A DNA stretch of 61,755 nucleotides from the NCBI GenBank assembly GCA_027605045.1, contig JAQFWX010000185.1:1-61755 (forward strand), given 5' to 3'. Each line of letters begins with the position of its first letter. The stretch's first letter is position 1. The translations under genes and the position numbers were made by a program. This document shows positions 1-11,211 of this stretch, piece after piece. This stretch comes from Phallus indusiatus. Its lineage: Eukaryota; Basidiomycota; Agaricomycetes; Phallales; Phallaceae. A model generated the notes under the pieces. That model worked only from the letters and a program-made list of their open reading frames with translations. It was not told where the DNA came from and did no database searches.

Positions 1-1346
1 GATGATGACATGCCCACACAATGTGAGAAGAAGAAACAAAATAAGGAAGAGAATAACATATATATATTATATTATATATATATACGTTTGAGAGACGTAC
101 TGGGACAGACTTCGTTGAACTGAACCCTGCCAGCAAGATCGAGCGCGCCGCTTGCTAGGATCGGATAAATACACAGGCTACGAAAACCAGAAGAAGATTG
201 GAATCAGAGACGGAGAAATGGGATCTATTATTATTATTGGCAGAAGGAAGGGAGAAGAAAAAAAACATACCTCGTTAATAATCCTATTAACAGAGATCGA
301 ATTGACTGTGAGAGCATGAAGAACGTATTTTCGCAACAATCAGAAAGTGAGGAAAGGTATGTAGCGCCCACAAAGATCCATTACGGAAGCAACCATTTTT
401 TTTTCTCGGTGCTGAGAGCTGGCTGAGAGAAATCCAAGAGACCATAAAATTAAAAAACCATATAACATATACAACATATTCTGTATGTATGTACTGTATG
501 TGGTATATAAATGATTATTCACATCACAACAAATAAAAATGGTCGAGCGCGAATGAAAGGACAATTCGGCAGTAGCCGCGCGCCGCCGACAGGACAGCTG
601 GAGTCTGACAGCTTTTGGTGTTTTTTTTAACAAAGAATATAAAATTTATATTTATATAATTTTTATATATATCTTTCTCATAATTTTTGCTTTACCGTTG
701 TGGCCTGCTGTGACATCACAATCGGCTCTGTCAGTCATCCGACTATTTCGGGTGGTGATAATACATCGAGTAAGTCAGTCGTACTACTCTGCTTTCCAGT
801 TTGTTTGTGTATTTTTTTTTTCCCTTCCAACAACCACACGGCTGGTAGTCTGTGGATTCCACCACAAGGCGGGGAAGATCATTGATCACAAACAGTGCAC
901 AATGAGGGAATTGCTGTTCATAGACATTTTCTATCCAGAAGTATCAGAAAAAGGAGGAGCATATGCTAACTAGTGGCTCAGAAAATTCCTGATGTGGACA
1001 AAACAAAAAAAAAACCCGCGCGCGCGCAGAAGAACTGCAGGGAAACAGAGCCGAGTTCCCGGAATCAGCGATTATTTAAAGAGACGCGGCCTTCTTTTGA
1101 AATGTGAAAGAGAATTTAATTTGTGTACCAAATCCTTACTGAATTCGAATAACTTTTTTGATATCAAGTGTATAGTTAATCCTGGAATGGAGTATGGTCC
1201 ATTACTTATAAGCGAGTCTGATCTGCAAAAAAAAACTCAAAAGGGATCGAGTACCGTCCTTTTTTCTTCTCCTTCCTCTAATTCTTTCTGACTGTGTCCA
1301 GTGTTCTGTATAACAACAACAACACGTCGCACTTGTCATCTTCATC
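1..1346. other. AT-rich intergenic region and 5' leader
   Basis: No gene can be supported here. There is a TA-rich low-complexity tract around 57-84, long T and A runs, and a purine-rich first 350 bases. Open frames on both strands are short and unlike known proteins. The last few hundred bases, including the CAACAACAACA stretch near 1312-1324, probably carry the promoter and 5' untranslated region of the zinc-finger gene starting at 1347. Confidence 0.5.
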
Positions 1347-2388
1347 ATGGTCTACTCGTCATATCCATTTGCTGAACAGTCATCTCCCCAACCATTCCGC
1401 TGCAGTCCCTACAATTACGAGGACACGAAGCCGGCTATTCATCTCGAGCTGGACATGTCCGCTGTCCAACCTTTCCAAGACGAACCATCGCCGAACCTCA
1501 TGCAGGCGTTGCAACCGCCACGTCCATTCACAGCAGATCTTCCCTTTCTTCCTACTTTCTCATCGTCGAATTCACTTCAACTCTTCGAGGACTACAGTCC
1601 GACATCCCCTATTCTTCAATGGGACTGTCCGAACTCGGACCATCATAATGACTCGTTTGCAGATATTCATTCTATTCATGGCCCGTTCGCAGGCTCCTCC
1701 TCAGACTCGGGGTGCTCCCCAGAGACGTTTCTGTCCTCATCCCCGCTACACCACACCAACCACCTCCTACGACACCATGCCTCCTTCCCATCTGAACACA
1801 CCTACACGCGAATGTTTCGAGGACGTAAAAGCAAATCTGCTGCCGAAGTGAGTAGCAATAGTCCAAAACATGTTCATAAAAAATTCCTCTCCTCTTTAAG
1901 GAAATAGTTCTGACTCTCTGGTTTTTGATTCTTTTTTTCCTTTCTTTTCTCTTCGAAGGTGTTAGACGAATTACGTCCGTATGCATGCGATATCTGCCAA
2001 GCGGCCTTCGCTCGATCACACGATCGCGATAGTGAGTGGACATCGTCATCTTTTTTTCGTAGATGAAACAAATCTCAATTTTGTCTATCCCCTTGCTTCA
2101 TCAGGACACAAACGTTCGCATACAGGTGAAACACCGTATCGGTGTCACGGCTGCGGTATGGGATTCAAGCGGTGCGTATCTTAAAAAAAAATTTTTTTTG
2201 TCGCGCAAAGAGAAGCTTATGTGTGCCCCTTGTGATTGAATTGCAGACCGGACGCACGTAAACGTCATTGGGAGCGCGACCCTGTTTGCGCGCAAGAGGA
2301 TTGGCTCCGTGTCCGACATACACCAGAGGGTGCTAAACGACGAGCTCGCGCGAAAAGTAAAACATCAAAGAAGCTGCCCGATCAATAA
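1347..2388 (+). CDS. C2H2-type zinc-finger transcription factor
   Basis: Predicted DNA-binding regulator acting in the nucleus. I read four exons, 1347-1847, 1959-2031, 2105-2171 and 2247-2388, giving about 260 residues. The N-terminal 165 residues are rich in Ser, Pro and acidic residues with no recognised domain, like an activation region. Finger 1 (residues 177-197) is C-x2-C-x12-H-x3-H; a linker of the HTGETPY type follows. Finger 2 (205-228) keeps C-x2-C-x12-H but ends H-x6-C, so it is C2HC. Introns cut both fingers, and only splicing restores the spacing, which supports the model strongly. The start is the first ATG that opens this frame. A basic tail follows the fingers. Target genes cannot be told, and no gene symbol is justified. 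Confidence 0.85.
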
Positions 2389-5300
2389 AACCGACTTTAT
2401 TTTCTTTCTATAATTTTGTTTTGTTTTGTCTTCGATTTATCTTGGAAGGACTACTCCTTAACCTTTTTTTTTCGTTTACTTACCTGTACGACATTAATAG
2501 TAATAATGCTCAAGCCTCGGAAGCAAAAAATTATTTGATATACCTTGTCCTGTAATTGCCATTAAAGACACTTAGATAGAATCTTACCACGCTATTGAAA
2601 AAAAATCTAATCTTTGTTTTCTATCTTTCTTGTGGATCTTGATCTGCCTTGGGGTTGGGCGAGCGGGGCCGAGTTGGATGGGACAAACTTAACTTCGGTT
2701 AGTTCGGCTTTCGAGAAAACAACTTTTGACGTGGAAAGAGAAAGTACGTGAATGATAAAAAATTTGTCAGAGAGAAAAAGTGACTGTAGCGAATTAGAAA
2801 ATAACCATCATCATCATACCTGTGAAGGAGTTCTTATTATTACATAATTTGGGGAATCTTTTCAAGAGCATCATCATCATCTTGAGCGTTCAAAGAGTGG
2901 ATATTCCATTTCATTTTATTAGTAACTCTACAGATTTTTCCCATACTTGACTTGACTTGTAATCTGCCGTAAAAAAAAGAAGCTGACAATTATAGAAAGT
3001 GCTCTCCGAATTTATCAAGAATCTTCCCTTCTTACCAAACCCTAATTTTCTATAATGTTGGAGTCAATAAAATCAAGCTCCAGTATGTTGAATCGACAAA
3101 TTGACAGATGATATAGCACAGGGTCGGCCTCGGTGATACATTTGTGAGTCAAGTTTTCTAGTCCCCCAGATAAGATTCATTCAATCTTCTGTTGCCGATG
3201 TACATGCACATCAAAAAGCTCGAGAATTCAAACTTCCGGGCTCTTGCCAAATTGGGCAACTTGAAACGATCTTCGTCCGGCTTGCCCAAATTAGGACGAG
3301 ATGTTTTCCCATGGTCCATGGCCATCAATTGCGCTCTCTCACTCGGCAAACGCTGACTCCTTACAGCAATAACTCAATTGAGAAAAAAAGCAGCTTAAAA
3401 GAAGAGCGGAAATACCTCACAGACGCGATATAATTGAAAATTATATACATAATTCTGTCCTCCGAGTCTGGTTGTATGCTCCTGCACAGCCACCCGCTTC
3501 CTCACGTTTTAGTATTAGGAGAAAAAATACAGATAGTTTCCGACATGTCAACGTCAATGACATTTCTCTTGTAAACGATGTACACGAAGATATATTGCCA
3601 TGACAGAGAGCTGCTTCGAATCTGGTGGTGGAGAGACATTCCTATTCAAAAAGAAGCGGAGATGAGTGCCACCGTTTGTTTGCCCAGCTCAAGCCACACT
3701 CTGGTATCTATGTTTGGTGTCTGTGTTTACAGACGAACCTTCTCCGAGCCAGAACTCAACACCACCCTCGACAACTTCATCCCCCTCTCTTCAAGAAAAA
3801 CAGCGCCCGATATCAACGGAGCAGGAAGGACAGGCCCATACAAACTACTTCAGGTCCAGCGCAGATTATCTTCTCAACTAGTATCTTTCATTTTTCATAT
3901 CTGGTTTCCAAGCGGGAAATTGATTATTATTAGTTGGCGTTGAAAGTGAACGTTACTATGTATATGGAAAGGAAACGGAAATATTATGCTGATCATTATA
4001 CCCGTCGTTCAGACGACCTTTACCTTGTGCCACATCTTTGCGCAGACCGGGGGAATATCCACCTGACTGATGTGTGTTTAAACTTACGCTTCTGTTTGCC
4101 TTTTGCATTACTCCCCGCATAAGTATTCAGTCTCTTACAAGCCTTATGACACAAAACACATTAGATGTACTAGATCTAACCAGATCTGATTAAATTCATA
4201 TACTGATGGAAAGAACGTGCTTCTTTGCATACACTAGCAAGTTTCTATAATGATGGCAGATATTTTTGTCCAAGTGGCGAAGTCTTCGAAGTCCGGGTTT
4301 GTTCAACGTCATCGAAGGACAGAATGATAATGCTACTAGTCAACTGAGCCCGCATAACGGTAATTAAGTATAAACGACAATTAAATAATAAAGCCGCGTC
4401 AAGGAATCCGATATTCATTCTCCATCGGAAAGACTGGAGCCGACGTCGCTGTTATTCCAAACATGACTTTGAAGCCGAAAGCAGCTGTCATCCCAAGGTC
4501 TTCTTTCAAAGAAAGTCATCTGCGTCCAATTAAACCCAGAAGTAGAACTTGCGTTTATATTTCATTTGGCAATTGAAATATAACCTATTGTTGTAGTAGG
4601 TATTATTATCCCGGTTTGAACCAAGGTCAATTCGATTAAAGATTAAATTTGGCTTGGCGGAGGATTTCGGAATATAACATCCTTGCTTTCTGCTACTATT
4701 ATTTTCCTTCAACGAGCTTTCTTGTAGTGTTCTCCAGAGCTTGGACGACGAGGTACGGTAAAGATTGAAATTGGTGAACCACACGGTCAAACGACGACTG
4801 AACCGGCGTATTACTCACTTTCCTAATAGAGTTCAAATTCATCGGGCCGATTATCAATAGAATCGACCATCTAGCGTCGTAAGCCAATTCAAATATACTC
4901 CTTTCATTAAAACAAAAAGCAGGTGGTTCGTCGTCCTTCAATTGCTCTATGATTATGGTAATTAGAAGATGCTAAGCACAATACATATCGAACAGCATAT
5001 ATATATTTACCGTGCATGAACCTACATTATGAATGGCTTTACGACTCTGTTGTTAGAATCCGGTGGTATATATTCTTCTACCAGTGATGTTTCTCCCGTT
5101 CCCGAAGCTAGCACTGACAAGGTGTATACTATACATATAATTATGAACAGATGTCTGGATCGTGGCTTTACCGCGTTTCAGTTGCGGAACTCGAGAAGTG
5201 AGTGAATAGTCACGCCGACTTGGGAGCTTCTTTCGCGTGGTGTATTGTGTCATGATTCGGCTATAGACACACAAGGGCGGCGGGCTTTAAGCTCGATAAG

Positions 5301-7779
5301 GACGAGATCTTTTAAGCTTGAAAGCCCGTCATGCCAGAACTTCATTGACGGGCAGCGTTCAGGGACTGGAAGACCAATGCTTATCTGCATTTCTTTCCAT
5401 GGACTAAGATCTGAAAATACTGCCTCAGAAGGCAACTGCTGTTTATTTGGACTGATTTAAAGTTGATATTGTCAGCTCACCACGTGTACCATGGCACGGA
5501 ATGACAGAAAGCTCGCGTGTTTTGAACTCAATAAGTGAACCTTCGAAATTCTGATATGACTATCGATGTAGTATTGCCAGCAAGCAGCAATTAGGTGTAT
5601 GTGTCATCTTGCGCTTGGATATACCGCTCACCCGAGTTCTACACTGACTGACAGCGTCTTACCTTTATTTTTTATTTTTATTTTATTTCTCCGAAATAAG
5701 AAAGTTGTGTGGATCTTGTTCAAGATGTGTAAAAGGCACCATATCTCGTCGAGGTCACATTAAATCAAATGCTTCAGGGTGCCAGTCATCAAGCGTACAG
5801 AACGAAAAAAATTTATCCATGTCACTGAGCGACGGCGGGTGTATGCAGTTTGCGAAGGACAGTCAGTCTACCAGTCACTATATTGACCGCACCTCGGAGG
5901 GAGGTGCACGTGCTGATAATAATGCATGTAATCATTACACCAAAAGACATATGTAGTAAACAAAAAAACATTACCCCGATTACGGTCGTTGCGCAAAAAC
6001 CTTCGCAAGATTTTTCATTTCGACAGCTTCTCAACAACCTGTAGATTCGACATCTTCGATACCAAAAGCTAAGCCTATCGAAAATTGAATATGTAATGCG
6101 ATTCGGGAATCGATTAACATCATTTTCTGATGCAACCGTACACACTTGCGACGTGCCGAATTGAATGATAACGGGTTCTTTTTCACTTCGATTAACATAT
6201 AACTCTCGAGAGAAAAATAATATCGCACCCTGATCAAAACCGTATCCCTGAATGGAAGCCCTCCAGCCCTTCTAGACCTATCGCATTTTATACCGTGGGG
6301 GAAACCAGGGTCAGTTCTATGAACTATGTAATTATAATTCGCCCTTTTCCGAACACACCCACCATACCTTGAATAATGATATAATTAAGTTTTACATTTC
6401 CAACATGTTCACATCGAACGTCAGTCCGCTCTTAATAATTTTTCCGATACCCCGAGAAACGAGATATATCCACGGGCAACAAAATCTGGTCTGGTTATTG
6501 CCACCGAGGAATGAAGATCGAGGAGTTGAGCTGAGGTGAGCCTGAGTGTGAGACTGAACTATCGAAAAAGACGAACAAAGGCTTCCTTACAAGGACATCA
6601 CGGCATGTAGCTAAATCAGGACAGTAGCCTCCATCTGGAACACGTGTGATGTTAAATTAGTAGTTTCTCAAGTTACGCACTAAAAGAGAAAGAAAAAAGA
6701 TTGAAACATACAAATGAGAAGAGCCAGAACTTAAGAGCCATATCAAAATGGTTTTGAATTGCAGCCGATCCAGCGGTTGTAGTGAGATATGTATAGATGT
6801 TCGAATCTGTGTTCAATTCTCAGAACCTCGAAGCCGATTAATACACATAGTCTTACACTTCTGTAAACCATACTACTTAGGAAAGCTGAACCAGTTTCAT
6901 TGTAAGGATCATAGCTCACGCCCTTATTTTCATTTCAGCACATTTTCATTTTGTTACTGAAAATCATCATAACATATCAAAAAAAAAGTTATGCGTGAAA
7001 ATCTTACAGTGCGTAACAGTTTCACTCGCGATTTTCACAGACATGTCCCTGGCCTTTCCGACCTGGCGAGTCTGAGAACGTATCGTTGAATTTACTGGCA
7101 CAGATGAAAAGATTCTCCACCTTAGCTTCCTGCCGAAAAAGTCTATGACAGTACTGAGAGGCGAAGAAGGTTATTGACAGGTGACGATAATGAAGGCTTT
7201 TCTTATGGTTTGATTTATATGATGTTGACGATAGTTGGATGAGTGATCTTCACTGACCACGACTACACAACCCGACATCATCGAGGTGTATAGCATCTGA
7301 ACATTGATACCTAAGACACGACTTATTTTGAAATCAACCTGAATAGTCAGAGCCACAAGAAAAGGTTATCGAGACTATAGGGGAAAGACACCAAGTCCAC
7401 CGTATATGAATACTCAAAAGTTGGTGGATGATACAGGGAACCCACCTAATAAAAATCAAATCCTATTCAAACCACCGGCAACAGAGTGACAAGTTCTACT
7501 ATCTGTTTGAAGCTAGGCACCCCAAACAATTGAGTATTTGGAACTATATTCAAAGAGCGATTCATAGAACGATTTCCCTTAGTATTTGAGAGATCTGTCA
7601 TATTTGAAATGCGTGTGGCACTATCTTTTAGGGTTCCCATTCGATTGGAATAAGTACTAGCGATTCAAAGCTCATTCACACATTCCCCCCTGCAAAGCTC
7701 AATTTGACATTAACGAAAGGAAGTCTTGACAAAATGTAATATCGCACCTATCTGACAGCAAGTACGAGACATGCATTTT
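2389..7779. other. Long gene-poor region (5.4 kb)
   Basis: I find no supportable gene in either strand. Reading frames are under 125 codons, lack recognisable motifs and do not join through plausible splice sites. Short CATCATCATCAT runs occur near 2807-2818 and 2869-2880, and T-rich and A-rich tracts are scattered, for example near 5660-5690. Such a gap is long compared with the gene-dense right half and may hold decayed mobile DNA or non-coding transcripts. Confidence 0.4.
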
Positions 7780-8786
7780 TCAAGATCGGGCAACTTGTGC
7801 GTGAGCGATAATTTTTGTAAGCTCTGGCAGATCGGGGGAAGGTTAGATAGTGAGTCTGCAATATCAAGTCTAACTCACGAGGGAGATGAATGCTTTCCCG
7901 AACCACTGTAGCTTCGATCTGATTGTCAGGGTTCTGTGGGACAATGATAGCATTTGAATCAATATCTATCTGCCACCCTAACCGAGACAAGTAGTCGTCT
8001 AAGCCACTGCCTTTTTGCCACTAGAATTCAGCGCACGGACTTATGGCGAGTGAAATCTGAGTTACGCATACCTTCCAAGTCAAGGTAGTTCCCAAGTCTG
8101 TCCCTGCCAATCTTTTGGAAAGTGGCTCTGACGGCTCTGATAACGACATCTCTGACTGCGTCCTCAAACCCGGCACATTCAACCGTATAATTGTCCCTGA
8201 GCATTTCTAATTCATTCGATCTAAAATATGACCAAAATTCTGGGAAACGGCATTGATGTAACATCGATGAGAGTTGAGATAAACGTGGGAGGAGATATGG
8301 AAGCACGTCAGGCTCATCCTGCGGTGGTGGATACATCTAATACTCCATGAGCGAGGCAGTTTTGCTTGTAGAGTTAAGAGGATCGTACATCACGTTCCCC
8401 GAGCAATGCCAAACACAAATTAAAATCTGGTTGAGGTGCAGATGTCAAGGCCTTGATTAAAATGTTGACGGCAACATCTGGATTGTACAGGTCAGGATTG
8501 AATTGATATCTGACATATATTAGACCACAACACAAGGAGGAAATAAAAATAAAACCCAACAATTTCAAAATCGCCAAATTTGCCATGCAGTCATATTCCT
8601 GGCTCCTAATTTGGTGGAAGAGATAATCCTCCAAAATACTAATGTTTGACGGGTTATAGCGATCTATTTATGAGTCGGTCAATCAGAGAAGGGATGCATC
8701 TTGAGACATAAAATTCAATCCACACCTACTCCGGAAACAAGAGCTTCAATAACGTCAGGCCGTGTACGAGGAGTGACCGCGCTCAT
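7780..8786 (-). CDS. EIF3K: Eukaryotic translation initiation factor 3 subunit K
   Basis: Non-catalytic subunit of the cytoplasmic eIF3 complex, which helps assemble the 40S preinitiation complex. Six exons read on the minus strand: 8786-8726, 8663-8561, 8509-8389, 8336-8072, 8010-7879 and 7823-7780, giving 241 residues, close to the usual 220-240. The product follows the family from end to end: an RYNP motif, an EDYL...QEYDCMANLAILKLYQFNP block, an ILIKALT...PDFNLCLALL block, then the PCI/winged-helix-like part with FEDAVR and YLSRLGW, and a C-terminus ending LTKIIAHAQVARS. Each exon join restores one of these blocks. The ATG at 8786 lies just before the first conserved segment. A perfect inverted repeat lies 24 bases upstream (separate entry). 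Confidence 0.93.
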
Positions 8787-11211
8787 GTTTCGAGGTGAAA
8801 AAGATAGATGCTGACTAAGCCGAAAATCTTAGTCAGCCATGCCAGCAGCAAGTTGAGCTTGTAACTCGCTGATCTATTTCCAGTGAGCTGTGAGCTAGCC
8901 GGTCGTCGCGATTAGTTGGAGAGGATATGATAAGGAACTGTAAAGGTCCTTCTTCTCCTTATCTACGAGGAGTCTCAGGCGAAGAGAGGTGACGACTCTG
9001 ACGAGACTTTTGCGAGTTCATTGATTATCGATCATCAGTTGTCAGAGCACGATGAACAACAGAGTCGCCGATTTGTAATGAAGGTTCCAAGCCAATATAA
9101 CGACATATTCATCATTCACGCATGCAAGTTCATATGTAACACGTAGCGTGCATCGTGTTCGGGCACTTCAACTCTTGGAAGTGCGTTGCTTACCCGGTCG
9201 GCCATTGACTGAGAAGATTCCCCGAATGTTCATAAAACCTAATCGAGGGTTGGGCCTGAAGCAAGAGATATGACATGTGTCGGTTTTTCAAATCCACATG
9301 CGCACAAACTTCTCAAGGTTGTCTGTTTTCGTGTTTCCACCTCAAGCGCTCGCTATCGTCCTATTATCACTGTTTTACTCTAATGCAGAGCAGCAGAGGG
9401 TAGCCAAGGTTTAAAGCAAGCTGATCGTTATCGAACAGGTAGAGGGAAATTTTCTTTCGGTGAGGAAAATCTATTTATAGCGGGAAATTTTGGCTGACGT
9501 AGATGATTAGTAAACCTTTATTAATCCCTTGAAAACGACGTTTTTTTCCCTTGCGTCGAGAAGCAATAGGAAAATTTTATTTTTACCGAATAAAAAACCT
9601 ACATAAATAACGACATGTGAATACTAAATTCCCTCACTCAGAAAATTACAATGTCTCCTATCACTTTATATGGTATCGACATTCCAAACGGTTCGTTTTT
9701 GTGAATGTTCAGCTGGTGGTGAAGATCAACCTCATCTTTCTTGCTAATAGGCTATCTAATTATAAGCACCTTGGAAGAATTAGATATCTAAGATTTCCTG
9801 TCTGTCAGAAAATTAATCTTATGGTCTTATTACTGAGACGTTCTCTTTCAGACGAGTTCAAACCGATTTCATTCAAAGATAAAGAACAGAAAAGCGAGTG
9901 GTTCTTGAAGCTTAACCCAAAGTGTTTGTTGATTTCTTCAAACTTCAATTATTTCAGCGTTTCACCGGTCTAATTCAGGACGCATTCCCGCAATCGTTGC
10001 TCATAAGAGTGATGATTTTGTTGTCTTGTAATCTAGCGCCATCTCGCTCTGTAAAACCCTTTCGTGTCCTCGATGTAAGGCGAATATCCCTGATGTTTGC
10101 TCCCAGGTCTTGTGCAACATTATAGTCCTGAACGAAAAATCTCATACGACCCAGTCAAAGAGCCTAATCTCTACAGCGAAAAATTGCAGTGGCTCTTCTT
10201 GCACACAGTGGTCCCGGTCCCACGTGAGTTTGTTAATCTATCTGTTAATCATACTTATCATATCGTACCTGTATGTAAGCAAGATCAAGCGTATGAAATT
10301 TACAAATTCAGTTTGCTAATTGCCGAATTACCAAAACAGCGCAATTCGTTCGTTACGCCCCTGAGGAAAACACTTATGCTATCAAACGTTATCTAGTAAA
10401 AATCTTTTATTTCATTTCATTTTCTTCAACCTCTCTAATCACCGCGATCGGGAATGTAGGACGAGACGGCGCGTTTTTTCTCAGCCGTTGAGCAGCGCTT
10501 ACAGGGGGAGAGAATAGCTAATCGGTCCTCACTTCGATATGGAAGCGTTGTAGGTGTCCAACATAACCCCTTTCGTGCTAAACTATCGTTATACATCGTT
10601 CGGTGATGCTTGGTGTGTACCCTCCCTCAAAGCCCCGGAAAGCGAATGCCATTTTTACTGTACCCCACCAACCCAGGATCAGAATTGGACCGTGGACAGG
10701 GGTAGGACTTGATCCCCCTTCCAATTTCAGAGCTTCTTTAGAGTTTTGGGGTGTGTATATGGCCGCTCAGCCTGCCTAGGCTTGGATAACTCGTAGTTCG
10801 GAGCGTCCTTTAACGTACAGCGCGACTGGGAGTTCCCAACCACTTGAATCTCCAAGAGTGAGTTTTATTTTATCGCTCACAAAGTCCATTATGCTCAGAA
10901 AGTCAAGGCACCTTGACAGTAAAACCTAAATTCATGCTACCGTCCAACAGTGGTTTGATAACAAGAAAGTTTGAACGTCGACGAAATCTCGGATACTGTA
11001 TGCGATTAGACAATCGGTAATATGAAGCAACGGATATTGATATTTGAAGCGAGATTAAGTGTAGAATTTTGTACAGTGAAAGACGCAAAATTATTAATAC
11101 TACTAAAAGAAAATGGTATCATCGAAATAGGAAATGTCCAATAATCCATAATATACGAAATAAGATAAAGAAAATTGTCCTTATCTAATTATCATAATTA
11201 AAGAAGTCAGC
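8787..11211. other. Intergenic region between EIF3K and a hypothetical gene
   Basis: No gene is supported. The left part is the EIF3K upstream region. Between about 9600 and 10400 the plus strand carries overlapping frames of up to 118 codons, one with several CxxC-like spacings near 10030-10120, but stops and frame changes break them and I recognise no family. The right end is the 3' flank of the minus-strand gene ending at 11212. Confidence 0.35.
8810..8837. promoter_or_regulatory. Perfect 10-bp inverted repeat upstream of EIF3K
   Basis: GCTGACTAAG at 8810-8819 and CTTAGTCAGC at 8828-8837 are exact reverse complements separated by eight bases. The repeat sits 24 bases before the EIF3K start codon, in the probable 5' leader. 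It could fold as an RNA stem in the mRNA. As DNA it offers two facing TTAGTCAGC sequences, which resemble Yap1/AP-1-type bZIP sites known from yeast. The sequence shows only the symmetry; either role is inference. Confidence 0.5.

Noticed and set aside
9617..10396. Overlapping plus-strand frames with CxxC-like spacing
   Set aside because: Interrupted by stops and frame changes; no domain could be put together.
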